In this document: one piece after another, positions 8,974 to 17,410 of the stretch | How positions within the stretch are numbered: position 1 is the stretch's first letter | Layout: each line of letters opens with the position of its first letter | DNA from: Crocosphaera chwakensis CCY0110 | GTDB lineage: Bacteria > Cyanobacteriota > Cyanobacteriia > Cyanobacteriales > Microcystaceae | Direction of reading: 5' to 3' | Assembly: GCF_000169335.1 (NCBI RefSeq) | Contig: NZ_AAXW01000021.1 | Location: 16,488 to 80,487 of the forward strand | Length of the DNA: 64,000 nt | Made by a program: the position numbers and the translations under genes | The notes under the pieces: generated by a model | The model's input: only the letters and a program-made list of their open reading frames with translations | The model's database searches: none | What the model was told of the DNA's origin: nothing

Positions 8974-9666
8974 TTAACCTCTTCTAATTAAACCTTTACA
9001 TTTTCCTAGTCCCACCAGTGAAACCAATCCTAGTCCTAAAAGACTTGTCGGTTCAGGTACTTGACTGGCAATCATTCGTTGTCCGAATTCATCCCCTGCT
9101 GTTGGGTCATCTAATAATTCGGCAGTGGTTCGGGTAAAGAATGCCACATCTAAATGACTACGAAAACCAATTTCTAAATCGGGAAAATCATTGCCTCGGT
9201 CGGTTAAATGAACGTGAGGAATCGCAACACCGTCTGACCCGATGGGTGCAGCCGACCAAAAATTTAACCCCTCAGCTTCGTCTTCGTCAGTTAACGTAAA
9301 CTCCCCAATATCAATACCATTAGGTTCGTCAAAAGAACCATCCTGTAAAATTGTTCTCGTTGTTGTGTCGAAATTGAAATTAAAGTCGGGATAGGTCAAA
9401 TGATTATCGATAAATTCTTTGATGAGATTGCCCTCTGGGTCAAAAAAGGCAATGTCAAAGGATTCAAGGTCATCCTTTCTAACAATGCCATTCTCATAAT
9501 CTTTGGTCTCATCATAGCTAAATGAACCCTCAGCTTGATAACCAAGGATTTGCCCAGTCCATGAAAGTTTGAAGGTGACAGCTTGGGCTGGACTTTCTGC
9601 CAAAAAAACTAGACTTGTCAAAGCTCCAAAGACTGATACCGTAATACTTTGCTGAAAATCGAACAT
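8974..9666 (-). CDS. PEP-CTERM sorting-domain protein
   Basis: 230 residues: N-terminal signal peptide ending near ESPAQA (about residue 29), an acidic extracellular domain without recognisable enzyme motifs (two His in IPHVHLTD), and a C-terminal VPEPTSLLGLGLVSLVGLG helix plus GKCKGLIRRG tail. Exosortase-processed surface or secreted protein. A Zur-type box begins 25 bp before the ATG, an unusually clear sign of zinc control for this class. Function beyond sorting is unknown. Confidence 0.88.
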   Translation of the reverse strand: MFDFQQSITVSVFGALTSLVFLAESPAQAVTFKLSWTGQILGYQAEGSFSYDETKDYENGIVRKDDLESFDIAFFDPEGNLIKEFIDNHLTYPDFNFNFDTTTRTILQDGSFDEPNGIDIGEFTLTDEDEAEGLNFWSAAPIGSDGVAIPHVHLTDRGNDFPDLEIGFRSHLDVAFFTRTTAELLDDPTAGDEFGQRMIASQVPEPTSLLGLGLVSLVGLGKCKGLIRRG

Positions 9667-9690
9667 CTTCTCTTCTCCTACAAAAAAATA

Positions 9691-9710
9691 AGAATAATAA
9701 TCATTCTCAT
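9691..9710. promoter_or_regulatory. Zur box (PEP-CTERM operon)
   Basis: AGAATAATAATCATTCTCAT; read on the minus strand it is the same TGAGAATGATTATTATTCT variant as at 13881-13899. It lies 25-44 bp before the PEP-CTERM start at 9666. Confidence 0.8.
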
Positions 9711-9788
9711 TTTAGACATAAAAATTATGGTTGTTTGAACTATGATTGTAAAAAAAATCTAAAGCTTTAATCGTTGGACGAGAAACTG

Positions 9789-11237
9789 CTATGAGCTATA
9801 AACCATGCTGGTTTCCCCATTAGGGTGATCGATTAGAGTAATTCCCTTTTGTTGTAATTGTTCCCTAATGCGATCGCTTTGGGCATAATCTTTGACTTTT
9901 CTGGCTGCATTCCGTTGTTGAATCAGTCTGGTAATTTTTGCCTCATCGAAGTTCTGGGTATCCTCTAAATTGGCTTTCGGTTTAGCTTCTAATCCTAAAA
10001 TCCCTGCTAAATGAACTAAAGTTTGCCATTGTCGTTGTAAATTGTCCGAATCAGTAGGGGTTTTACCTTCATGGGTTAACAGATTTCCTTCCCGACGGAG
10101 ATTTTTAGCGAGTTCAAACAAAACTGCCAATCCCCCAGGAGAGTTAAAATCATCATCCATTGCTGCATTAAATTGTTCTATTACAGCAGAATCGAGTTCT
10201 TGGTTTTTCTGCCAACCCAATCTATTGCCATATTTTTCCCCAAAGCGTAAACCTTGCTGTAAAGTCTGCCAACCATTGGTTGCTGAACTAATGGCCTCTT
10301 CAGTAAAATCTAAAGGCTTGCGGTAATGTGCCTGTAAAACAAACAATCTAATTACCATTGGATCGAGGGGACGATTTAATAACTCGCGAATTGTTGTAAA
10401 GTTCCCCAAAGACTTAGACATTTTTTCCCCATTCACCGTTACCATGCCATTATGCACCCAGTATTTAGCCAGGGGCTTACCATTGGCTGCTTCTGACTGG
10501 GCAATTTCATTCTCATGATGGGGAAACACCAAATCCCCCCCACCACCATGAATATCGATGGTTTCTCCTAACAATCCCCTCACCATAGCAGAACATTCAA
10601 TATGCCAACCAGGACGACCCTCACCCCAAGGAGAATTCCAAGCCGGTTCTTCTGGTTTTGCACTTTTCCAGAGGGCAAAATCTGAAGGATGTTTTTTATG
10701 GCTATTTGCAGGATCGCTCATTGCTACTCTACCACTAGCCCCCGCTTGCATCATTGACTGACTACGTCCAGAGAGTTTGCCATATTCGCCAAAAGCTTCT
10801 ACATGAAAGTAAACATCTCCATCGACGGCGTAAGCATAGTTTTTTTCCAGCAATACCTGAATTAATTGTTGAATTCCAGAAATATTATCGGTGACGCGGG
10901 GATATTCATCGGCATCCATAACATTTAAGGGACGAATATCTGTAAAATAAGCTTCGATAAAACGTTCAGAAATATCCACCATCGATACCCCTTCCTGTTG
11001 GGCGCGACGGAGAATCTTATCATCGATATCGGTAAAATTCTGCACGTAGGTCACTTCATATCCCCGCCATTGCAGATAGCGACGTACCATATCCCAGATA
11101 ATATAGGAACGGGCATGACCTAAATGGCAATAATCGTAGACAGTTACGCCACAGCAATACATCGTTACTCGACCTGGGAGAAGCGTTATAAAGGGTTCGA
11201 GGCGACGGGTTTGGGTATTGTAAATTTTTAAAGTCAT
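9789..11237 (-). CDS. cysS: Cysteinyl-tRNA synthetase
   Basis: 482 residues, normal for class I CysRS. HLGH (about 38-41) and KMSKS (about 266-270) are the ATP-site motifs. The zinc ligands are retained: Cys in YCCGVTVYD, Cys in HIECSAM, and His/Glu in FPHHENE. It is the last gene of a minus-strand run (PEP-CTERM, COG0523, CPP protein, DUF1636, cysS) headed by a Zur box. A CysRS under Zur is likely a second copy or one that receives zinc from the COG0523 GTPase; whether another cysS exists elsewhere cannot be seen. Confidence 0.95.
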   Translation of the reverse strand: MTLKIYNTQTRRLEPFITLLPGRVTMYCCGVTVYDYCHLGHARSYIIWDMVRRYLQWRGYEVTYVQNFTDIDDKILRRAQQEGVSMVDISERFIEAYFTDIRPLNVMDADEYPRVTDNISGIQQLIQVLLEKNYAYAVDGDVYFHVEAFGEYGKLSGRSQSMMQAGASGRVAMSDPANSHKKHPSDFALWKSAKPEEPAWNSPWGEGRPGWHIECSAMVRGLLGETIDIHGGGGDLVFPHHENEIAQSEAANGKPLAKYWVHNGMVTVNGEKMSKSLGNFTTIRELLNRPLDPMVIRLFVLQAHYRKPLDFTEEAISSATNGWQTLQQGLRFGEKYGNRLGWQKNQELDSAVIEQFNAAMDDDFNSPGGLAVLFELAKNLRREGNLLTHEGKTPTDSDNLQRQWQTLVHLAGILGLEAKPKANLEDTQNFDEAKITRLIQQRNAARKVKDYAQSDRIREQLQQKGITLIDHPNGETSMVYSS

Positions 11238-11251
11238 CGATTTTATTATCT

Positions 11252-11629
11252 TTAAAGGGGTAAAGGCGGAATACGGGCTAAAATGCCTTTTTGTAAGATT
11301 TCTGGACGGTCTTGACGTTTTATGAGTCCATCTTTGCTAGTAAAGTATTGTTCGGCAAATTGCAATATAGAAGAGGGACTGGTCATCGGTGGCAAATCAC
11401 CGAACATCAGAGTCGTTTTATGGGGTGCAGCAAAAGCCACAGTACAGGGGCGATTACAAGCACTCAAACAACTCACTTCTTGGATGATAAATTGATCTTT
11501 ATATTGCCAGGTTGCTTGTAATTCTTTTAATTGAGTTAATAAATGCTTACCGCCTCTTTGTCCTAAATAATCTTTTTGTTGAGAAGAAAAGGCGCAGGAA
11601 CGACAGATAAATATCGTGTGTTTGCTCAT
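11252..11629 (-). CDS. DUF1636 putative metal-binding protein
   Basis: 125 residues with CRSCAF near the N-terminus and CLSACNRPC mid-protein, the four-cysteine pattern of DUF1636, a thioredoxin-like ferredoxin fold thought to bind metal or a [2Fe-2S] cluster. DUF1636 genes often accompany COG0523 genes. It lies 14 bp before cysS in the same operon. Role in zinc handling is inference. Confidence 0.75.
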   Translation of the reverse strand: MSKHTIFICRSCAFSSQQKDYLGQRGGKHLLTQLKELQATWQYKDQFIIQEVSCLSACNRPCTVAFAAPHKTTLMFGDLPPMTSPSSILQFAEQYFTSKDGLIKRQDRPEILQKGILARIPPLPL

Positions 11630-11656
11630 CTTAATTACAGTTTGATATTTGACTAT

Positions 11657-11920
11657 TTATTGTTTAATCAATTGTTCGATATCTGCTCTATCTATTTCAT
11701 TAATCGATTTATGAATTTTGTATTGTTTTGTCGGTTTTTCCATGATTACAATCGCTGTTTCAATGGGCGGACAATCTTCTTCATGACAGGTTAATTGATT
11801 TAAAGAAATTGCTATTTCTTCGTCTATCTTTAAGATTTCAGATATCCAGATTTTTACTTGTTTTACTTTTGCTGGATCTGCTTTTAAATGAGTTCGATAA
11901 AATAAATCCATGAGGTTCAC
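11657..11920 (-). CDS. Small conserved protein with a CxxxxCPP motif
   Basis: 87 residues. The central motif LTCHEEDCPPIETAI has two Cys, a His and acidic residues that could form a metal site; the rest is helical and acidic. Its ATG overlaps the stop of the COG0523 gene (ATGA), indicating translational coupling, so a metal-chaperone partner or client role is plausible. I do not recognise an assigned function. Confidence 0.65.
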   Translation of the reverse strand: MNLMDLFYRTHLKADPAKVKQVKIWISEILKIDEEIAISLNQLTCHEEDCPPIETAIVIMEKPTKQYKIHKSINEIDRADIEQLIKQ

Positions 11921-12957
11921 GAGGGTAAATTGGGGAGACTAAATTCCTTGTTAATGACTAAATCAACTAAACAATCTTTAAGCTGTTGTTTAATTAAAGA
12001 TTTATCCAAATTACGCCCGATGAATACAAGTTCGTTTTTTGGCTGAGTTGTCCAATCATCAGCTTGGAGATCGTAGCGAGGTCCACTCAGTTGAAAAATA
12101 TGGCGAGAGGGACTTTCTTGAAACCAAAGTATCCCCTTAGCACGAAATACATTACTGGATAATTGTTCAGATAAAAAATGTTCAAGTTTTTCAAGTTGAA
12201 AAGGGAGATCGCTTTCAAAAGAAACAAAGTTAAAGCCATCAGTTTCTAAATGATTGTTAAAAGCCGATTTGTTACGTCGAAACTCGGAAATATCAGTTTG
12301 ATAATTATCTGTTTGAGTTAAACCAATGTCTAAAATTAAAGGCAAAGGAACTTGTCCATATTCACTCTCTAAAATTCTAAATCCTGGTTTAGTATCTTCA
12401 ATAAATGCTTTTAATTCGCTAATTTTATTTTTAGTTGCTAAATCAATTTTATTTAAAAGAACCAGATCACCGTATCTAATTTGGCTTAGAGCAGCATCAC
12501 TATCAAAATGTTCAGCATCAAAAGCGGCTGCATCCACAACGGTAATAATAGAATCAAGACGAGTTAAAAATTTTAATTCTGTACTAAGAAAAGTCAAGAT
12601 AATCGGTAAGGGATCTGCTAATCCTGTTGTTTCAACAACTAAATAATCTACTTTTTCTTCTCTTTCTAACACTTGATAGACCGTATTAACAAAACCATCA
12701 TTAATGGTGCAACAAATACAACCATTCCCTAAGTCTATCATATCTGAATCGACTGAAATTAAAAGTTTCTCATCAATATTAATGTCACCAAACTCATTGA
12801 CTAATACTGCTATTTTCAGCTTATCTTTATTCTGTAAAATTTGATTGAGTAAAGTGGTTTTGCCACTCCCTAAGAAACCAGTAATTATAGTGACTGGCAT
12901 TCCACTTTTAGGTAAGGATGGCAGAGCATCGGACAGGTTGAAGTTTAGACGAGTCAT
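11917..12957 (-). CDS. COG0523 (CobW/ZNG1-like) GTPase metallochaperone
   Basis: 346 residues. Walker A is GFLGSGKTTLL (about 27-37), the metal-binding CxCC motif is NGCICCTIND (about 78-87), the G4 motif is NKID (about 170), and a CobW C-terminal domain (VFRAKGILWFQ...) follows. The family uses GTP to deliver zinc to client proteins. It is translationally coupled to the CPP protein and shares an operon with cysS, a zinc enzyme. No His-rich loop, unlike the paralogue at 17411. It lacks its own Zur box; the nearest is at 13881 before the PEP-CTERM gene. Confidence 0.92.
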   Translation of the reverse strand: MTRLNFNLSDALPSLPKSGMPVTIITGFLGSGKTTLLNQILQNKDKLKIAVLVNEFGDINIDEKLLISVDSDMIDLGNGCICCTINDGFVNTVYQVLEREEKVDYLVVETTGLADPLPIILTFLSTELKFLTRLDSIITVVDAAAFDAEHFDSDAALSQIRYGDLVLLNKIDLATKNKISELKAFIEDTKPGFRILESEYGQVPLPLILDIGLTQTDNYQTDISEFRRNKSAFNNHLETDGFNFVSFESDLPFQLEKLEHFLSEQLSSNVFRAKGILWFQESPSRHIFQLSGPRYDLQADDWTTQPKNELVFIGRNLDKSLIKQQLKDCLVDLVINKEFSLPNLPS

Positions 12958-12974
12958 AGTATTGAATTAATTCG

Positions 12975-13046
12975 TCCTATTAATAAGGTTTTAGCTGATC
13001 AAGGATATCGAGGGAAGCGACCTCAACAGATTAGGCTTGCTTTTTG
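12975..13046 (+). pseudogene. Transposase remnant
   Basis: A short plus-strand frame reads NKVLADQGYRGKRPQQ, resembling the conserved ADxGYRG block around the second Asp of IS4/IS5-type transposases. Only about 20 codons survive, squeezed between the COG0523 gene and the end of the PEP-CTERM gene and overlapping the latter's last codons. Confidence 0.5.
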
Positions 13047-13798
13047 AGTTTAGTCGCAAATCCTAACCCACCAATGGCGAAAAGACCAAGAATAGTTCCA
13101 GGTTCTGGTACGGAGTTGATCTTGATCGAAAGGTCGTCAACAAAAAAGGAACTCGATAGACCCGGCGAGTTAAATGTTGTGTTATCGAAAATGTGAAAAA
13201 TCTCAACTTGTACTAGCTCCGTAGCAGGATTATCAAAAGTTTCGGAACCGATGAAGGAGCCGTCTACGAAAGCATTCGAGGTTTGTGTTTGGAAATCCAG
13301 AACCAACTTAAGGTCAATCCACCTGTCGGTCTCAATATCCGCCACTCCGCCCCCAAATTCTACGCGATTACCATCGCGGACGGCGAGTTGTGAAACGAAG
13401 CCATTCTCACCAATTAAGGCCATTGGTGAAAGGAATGTGGAAGGGGAAGCCCATCCGTCCGTCCCGTCGAGATAAATTGAGTGCTTCACTGACACCATTG
13501 GAGCAGATGTCGAATAAGGCCCGGCTCGAAATGTCAGGCCAAAGGGGTTTTCACCTACAGCTTGACGTACTTCCAGCGATTGGGAACCAGTGCGTGCGAA
13601 ACCCGACGTGACCACAGGATCAATATCAAAACTGTTAAGCCAACCTTCTTGCCCGCTGAGCGCACCCACTGAGTAGTCTGGTGCTTCATAGCTCGTCGAA
13701 TAGAGGACACCAGCGTATGCCTTAGCATCAAAGCAAACGACCGAGGTCATTCCGCAAAACAGTGGAACTATGAACATTCGGGCAGTTCTAATTTCCAT
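13031..13798 (-). CDS. PEP-CTERM sorting-domain protein, LamG-like body
   Basis: 255 residues. The signal peptide ends around DAKAYA (about 29). The body (SQSLEVRQAVGEN..., DRWIDLKLVLDFQTQ..., FFVDDLSIKI) resembles the concanavalin-like jelly-roll fold seen in many PEP-CTERM proteins. The C-terminus is VPEPGTILGLFAIGGLGFA followed by KLKKQA. A Zur-type box lies 83 bp upstream. It heads the run leading to COG0523 and cysS. Ligand unknown. Confidence 0.87.
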   Translation of the reverse strand: MEIRTARMFIVPLFCGMTSVVCFDAKAYAGVLYSTSYEAPDYSVGALSGQEGWLNSFDIDPVVTSGFARTGSQSLEVRQAVGENPFGLTFRAGPYSTSAPMVSVKHSIYLDGTDGWASPSTFLSPMALIGENGFVSQLAVRDGNRVEFGGGVADIETDRWIDLKLVLDFQTQTSNAFVDGSFIGSETFDNPATELVQVEIFHIFDNTTFNSPGLSSSFFVDDLSIKINSVPEPGTILGLFAIGGLGFATKLKKQA

Positions 13799-13880
13799 AA
13801 TTCATTCTCCCGTAACTAGGCGGTGAAGGTTTCTGAAACTTGTTTGTATCTGCATATCCTGTGCAATCATACCATTGTTT

Positions 13881-13899
13881 TGAGAATGATTATTATTCT
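13881..13899. promoter_or_regulatory. Zur box (PEP-CTERM / COG0523 / cysS run)
   Basis: TGAGAATGATTATTATTCT, the same variant as at 9691 and 21964. It lies 83-101 bp before the PEP-CTERM start and just beyond the 3' end of hisI. Confidence 0.8.
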
Positions 13900-13935
13900 T
13901 ACAGTAAACATAACATAAAAATACTTTGTATTTAT

Positions 13936-14421
13936 TTACAATTGTGTCGGGTTAGGGGTATCACCATAAACCGCTTTGGGATCAAATGTTTTCTCGGTTT
14001 CAGTAAAAGTCAATTGTAGTGGTTGTTGGGAAGAAACAGCACTTTTTCCTGTAGGAATACGGCGATAAAAACAAGAACGATAACCCACGTGACAACTAGC
14101 CCCCGAACCAGCTATGATAACCTGCATCCAAAGACAATCTTGGTCATCATCAATGGTTAACTGTGCTACTTTTTGCACCAGTCCACTGGATTGACCTTTA
14201 TGCCATAGTTGCTGACGACTGCGACTGTAATAGTGAGCTTCTCCCGTTTCAATGGTTTTAACTAAGGCTTCTTCGTTCATATAAGCGTGCATCAGCACTT
14301 CACCCGTGTTGAAATCGGTGGTAACGACTGGAATCAAACCATTGCAGTCGAATTTGGGAGCAAGGAACAAACCTTCTTCTACTTGTTCGACTGAAGTTCT
14401 GGCAGTAAATAGGGGATTCAT
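13936..14421 (-). CDS. hisI: Phosphoribosyl-AMP cyclohydrolase, stand-alone HisI
   Basis: 161 residues. The metal site is intact: DDDQDC (Mg-binding acidic cluster plus Cys) and CHVGYRSC (two zinc Cys). The body [10 protein letters not shown]...[13 protein letters not shown] is diagnostic. It catalyses step 3 of histidine synthesis. HisI is often fused to HisE; this copy has only about 40 further residues and no HisE domain. A perfect Zur box lies 22 bp upstream, which suggests a zinc-starvation paralogue, although it retains the zinc ligands. Confidence 0.93.
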   Translation of the reverse strand: MNPLFTARTSVEQVEEGLFLAPKFDCNGLIPVVTTDFNTGEVLMHAYMNEEALVKTIETGEAHYYSRSRQQLWHKGQSSGLVQKVAQLTIDDDQDCLWMQVIIAGSGASCHVGYRSCFYRRIPTGKSAVSSQQPLQLTFTETEKTFDPKAVYGDTPNPTQL

Positions 14422-14442
14422 CTTAGTTCAACTGTTCAATTT

Positions 14443-14457
14443 TGATAATCATTATCA
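14443..14457. promoter_or_regulatory. Zur box (hisI)
   Basis: TGATAATCATTATCA, a perfect palindrome around the central C, 22 bp upstream of the hisI ATG. This is the best-match form of the operator in the window. Confidence 0.88.
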
Positions 14458-14475
14458 TAGTAAAAGGAATGATCT

Positions 14476-16125
14476 TTAGCTAATTAACAGTCCACCCCAG
14501 GCGAGTAATAAAGAAAAAATGATCGCAGCGATCGCCTGTTTACCTAGCAGCAATAAGGAAAATCGATAAGACTTTTCCTGCATAATGGTTAACAGAGTAA
14601 CTAAACAAGGCAGCAATACTCCTGCTAGATAAACCCCAGTCAAAACTTGTAATGGGGTCAACATAGCCAAGGTTTCCGGTTCGGCAAACAGCAGTAATCC
14701 GTCTTTACGAATAGAAGCTAAAACAATAGGCAATGACGCTTCAGGGGGTAGATTAAACCATCCCATTAAAGGATTGATAATATTGGCTAAAGTGGCAATC
14801 ACGCCTAACCAATTCAAGACAGAAGCAATAATCGTAATCATTAAAAAGATGGGAATCGCATTGAACAAAAATTGCTGAATCGTTGACTTAGCTTCGCGCC
14901 AAATTGCAGACCAACGGGGAAATTCTAAAAAGGCTCTTCCTTCAATTACCAGAGAATTTTGAGTCGATTTGGCTGTAGAAGAAGAAATGATGCGAGTATA
15001 TATTAAAGTCGTTGTGCTTAGGTAAAGTAAGTAAGGAATTACCAAATAAGTTAACTTAGCAGCACTAAACACCCCTAAAGTTGCGCCAAACTGATAAGAA
15101 CAAGCTGAACCAAAAGCGATCGCCGAAATACAAGTTCCTCTAGAACAACTAGAACAGCCACGAGTGTTAATTACCGCAGGAACATTACAGCCAAACCCCA
15201 TAATTACCCGCACTAAATCCCTTCCTGATAACCCGAACTTACGCAGTAAAGGATCAAGAGTAATCGTAATCCTTTCTACCAAACCACTCGCTTTATATGC
15301 GCCCAAAAATAAAGCATAAAGAACCACCGTCGGCATTGCCCAAATAAACAGCAACGGCCCCATCGTTACCAGTCCATATTGCCCTATCAGTATTTCTCTT
15401 AACCCGATGGGGAGTTGTGATAATGGTTCAATTAAATAAGCGACGGCAGCTTGCATTACGGGGTCTACTAAAGTTGCAAAGGAGTTAGCCCCCCAAACAG
15501 CAATTATGGCAGGAATCAGTAATAGGGCGATCGCGACTAACCAGCCCAGGTTCGGATGTTCTAGCAGTGTCGGTTGCGGTTGAATGTGCCAGCCAGCCCT
15601 TTGAGGAATCCATTTTATGGAAAAAGTATGAGGTTGTTGTAGAGCATCTACAATCAAGTTTTGTTGTTCTGCTGTCAGGTAACGAGCATCTACCGTTACA
15701 ATGCTCAGGTTAGAATTTTTACTCCACTCTCGCACTACTTGTTGATTGTTGGTTATGGAGGAGAGCTTATCCCAAAAAGTAATCACCACAATACCCCGTT
15801 TATCTGCTACCAAGGGTAATAAATCTGCTAAATCTCGATCTACGTCAGTCGCCTTGACTACTAATAGTACGGTGTCATTCTCTTGCAACTGTCTCAAAGC
15901 TTGCCTAGTGGTTACGCTGTCGGAACGATAAAGAATTCCAGGGGTATCAATAAAAGTATAGGCTTCAGAGTCATAAGTTTCGCAAGCTATGGTAGAGCCA
16001 CGAAAATTGTCACTATATGCAGATTTACCCGTCAGAGAAGCAATTAGTTGTGACTTGCCCGTATTTTCTTTGCCAATGACAACAACACAATCTCGTTCTA
16101 TTTTTGAGGGTGTAAAGATATTCAT
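14476..16125 (-). CDS. FeoB-like GTPase/transporter, short divergent form
   Basis: 549 residues from ATG 16125 (FeoB usually exceeds 700). A short G domain has Walker A GKENTGKS (18-25) and DTPG, but the G4 position reads FWDK instead of NxxD. The membrane part (about 200-549) contains the Gate motif GFGCNVPAVINTRGCSSC followed by RGTC, adding four cysteines absent from iron FeoB. Only one clear Gate block is present and there is no FeoA. It follows the Cys-tailed flavoprotein by 8 bp behind a perfect Zur box. I infer import of zinc rather than iron; family assignment is firm, substrate is not. Confidence 0.75.
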   Translation of the reverse strand: MNIFTPSKIERDCVVVIGKENTGKSQLIASLTGKSAYSDNFRGSTIACETYDSEAYTFIDTPGILYRSDSVTTRQALRQLQENDTVLLVVKATDVDRDLADLLPLVADKRGIVVITFWDKLSSITNNQQVVREWSKNSNLSIVTVDARYLTAEQQNLIVDALQQPHTFSIKWIPQRAGWHIQPQPTLLEHPNLGWLVAIALLLIPAIIAVWGANSFATLVDPVMQAAVAYLIEPLSQLPIGLREILIGQYGLVTMGPLLFIWAMPTVVLYALFLGAYKASGLVERITITLDPLLRKFGLSGRDLVRVIMGFGCNVPAVINTRGCSSCSRGTCISAIAFGSACSYQFGATLGVFSAAKLTYLVIPYLLYLSTTTLIYTRIISSSTAKSTQNSLVIEGRAFLEFPRWSAIWREAKSTIQQFLFNAIPIFLMITIIASVLNWLGVIATLANIINPLMGWFNLPPEASLPIVLASIRKDGLLLFAEPETLAMLTPLQVLTGVYLAGVLLPCLVTLLTIMQEKSYRFSLLLLGKQAIAAIIFSLLLAWGGLLIS

Positions 16126-16133
16126 TTTCTTTT

Positions 16134-17255
16134 TTAACAAACACAATCGTTATCGCAGCAAGAAAGGTCATCTAAAAACAAGCCTTCTCGACGATAGACT
16201 TGCAAGGGAGTCGTATCGATGTCCAGACGTTGAGCAATCGCATTAACGACCACAGCAAATCGCTGCCGAAATTTGTAAATAAAGCAAAAAATTAACTCGC
16301 CGTGACGTACCGAAGGCCCCACGACAAATAATCCTGGCGTTAGGGTAGACTCATCTTCTTGAGTCAGTGCTGCATAGCCGTTTGACCAATCAAACATGGG
16401 AGCAATCTGTTTTAAACTGCTATCAAACCCGGTACAGAGAATGGGTGGTGTAGAACTAAACCACTTTTCATACTCACTTTCTACTACATATCCATTTTTC
16501 ACAGCCTTAACTTCTTCGATTTGTTTTTCCCCAATTAGCTCGACTCGACCTAGAGAATAAGCTATTTCAAGACGTTTTAGGCTATAGGGAGATAAGGAAA
16601 TACTAGGGTCTGGGTCTAAGTTTGCCCAGCTACTATTGCGGTCTAATAACTTGACTTTTTTCCCTAATGCTGCCAAATTTGACGCTGCATCGACACCGCT
16701 TTCATAGCCCCCGATCACCACAAATTCATCTCCTTCAAGATCAGACCAAGAACGGACTTGAGAATTATGAATACATAAATTTGCACCGAGAAAGGGATTT
16801 AAACGAGGATATTGAAATTCTCCTGCTGCCCAAATGACAAACTGCGATCGCAACTCACCTCTATTGGTTTGAATAACAAACCCTTTGCATTGACGTAAAG
16901 CTGTAATTGTTTCTACATCCGTCTCGGTTTTTATGGGAAGTTGAAAATACTCAGTAATAGTCTCTAAATATAAGGCATACTCTTTCCCCGAAAGATGTTC
17001 CTGTCCAAATGTGAGGGCGGGAGAAGTTTTTAAAGCTACTGAATTGAGATCCAGGAGTCCAAAACCATGACTGGGAAACGATGGCGTAATGAAGCGCATT
17101 TCTTCAGGCCAACGGCTAAAAGAAGCTCCCACTTGATGCCGTTCTAAAATAACAAAGTTTTCAATTCCTAAATCTTTTAAGACCACCCCACAACCAATTC
17201 CAGCCGCCCCAGCCCCGACAATAACAACATCAAATTGGGGATTCTTGGTATTCAT
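16134..17255 (-). CDS. FAD-dependent NAD(P)H oxidoreductase with Cys-rich tail
   Basis: About 373 residues from ATG 17255, which has GAGG about 12 nt upstream; an in-frame 31-codon extension would cross the Zur box. FAD motif VVIVGAGAAGIGCG is at the N-terminus and a second Rossmann GGYESGVDAASNLA lies near the middle, as in flavin monooxygenases and thioredoxin-reductase-like enzymes. The C-terminus ends CCDNDCVC, a potential metal or redox site. It is co-transcribed with the FeoB-like gene. The substrate is unknown; reduction of a bound metal or ligand during uptake is one idea. Confidence 0.75.
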   Translation of the reverse strand: MNTKNPQFDVVIVGAGAAGIGCGVVLKDLGIENFVILERHQVGASFSRWPEEMRFITPSFPSHGFGLLDLNSVALKTSPALTFGQEHLSGKEYALYLETITEYFQLPIKTETDVETITALRQCKGFVIQTNRGELRSQFVIWAAGEFQYPRLNPFLGANLCIHNSQVRSWSDLEGDEFVVIGGYESGVDAASNLAALGKKVKLLDRNSSWANLDPDPSISLSPYSLKRLEIAYSLGRVELIGEKQIEEVKAVKNGYVVESEYEKWFSSTPPILCTGFDSSLKQIAPMFDWSNGYAALTQEDESTLTPGLFVVGPSVRHGELIFCFIYKFRQRFAVVVNAIAQRLDIDTTPLQVYRREGLFLDDLSCCDNDCVC

Positions 17256-17290
17256 CGGCAGACAACCTCGAGATACTTTCTTTGCTAAAA

Positions 17291-17305
17291 TGATAATCAT
17301 TATCA
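17291..17305. promoter_or_regulatory. Zur box (flavoprotein-FeoB-like / COG0523 divergent promoter)
   Basis: TGATAATCATTATCA, identical to the hisI box. It is 35 bp upstream of the flavoprotein ATG (17255, minus) and 105 bp upstream of the His-rich COG0523 ATG (17411, plus). Confidence 0.88.
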
Positions 17306-17410
17306 TTTTAGCAGTTAATGAGCTAATATAAAAAAGAATGTATATCAACCGATAGAGTTAATCTACCTGTTGGTTGTTTTCTTGCCCATAAGTTAACTAC
17401 AGGAAAAATT

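Noticed and set aside
10042..10326. Plus-strand frame opposite cysS
   Set aside because: Antisense shadow of a well-conserved gene, no recognised motif or ribosome site.
17255..17348. N-terminal 31-residue extension of the flavoprotein
   Set aside because: It spans the Zur box; ATG 17255 has a ribosome site and starts directly before the FAD motif.
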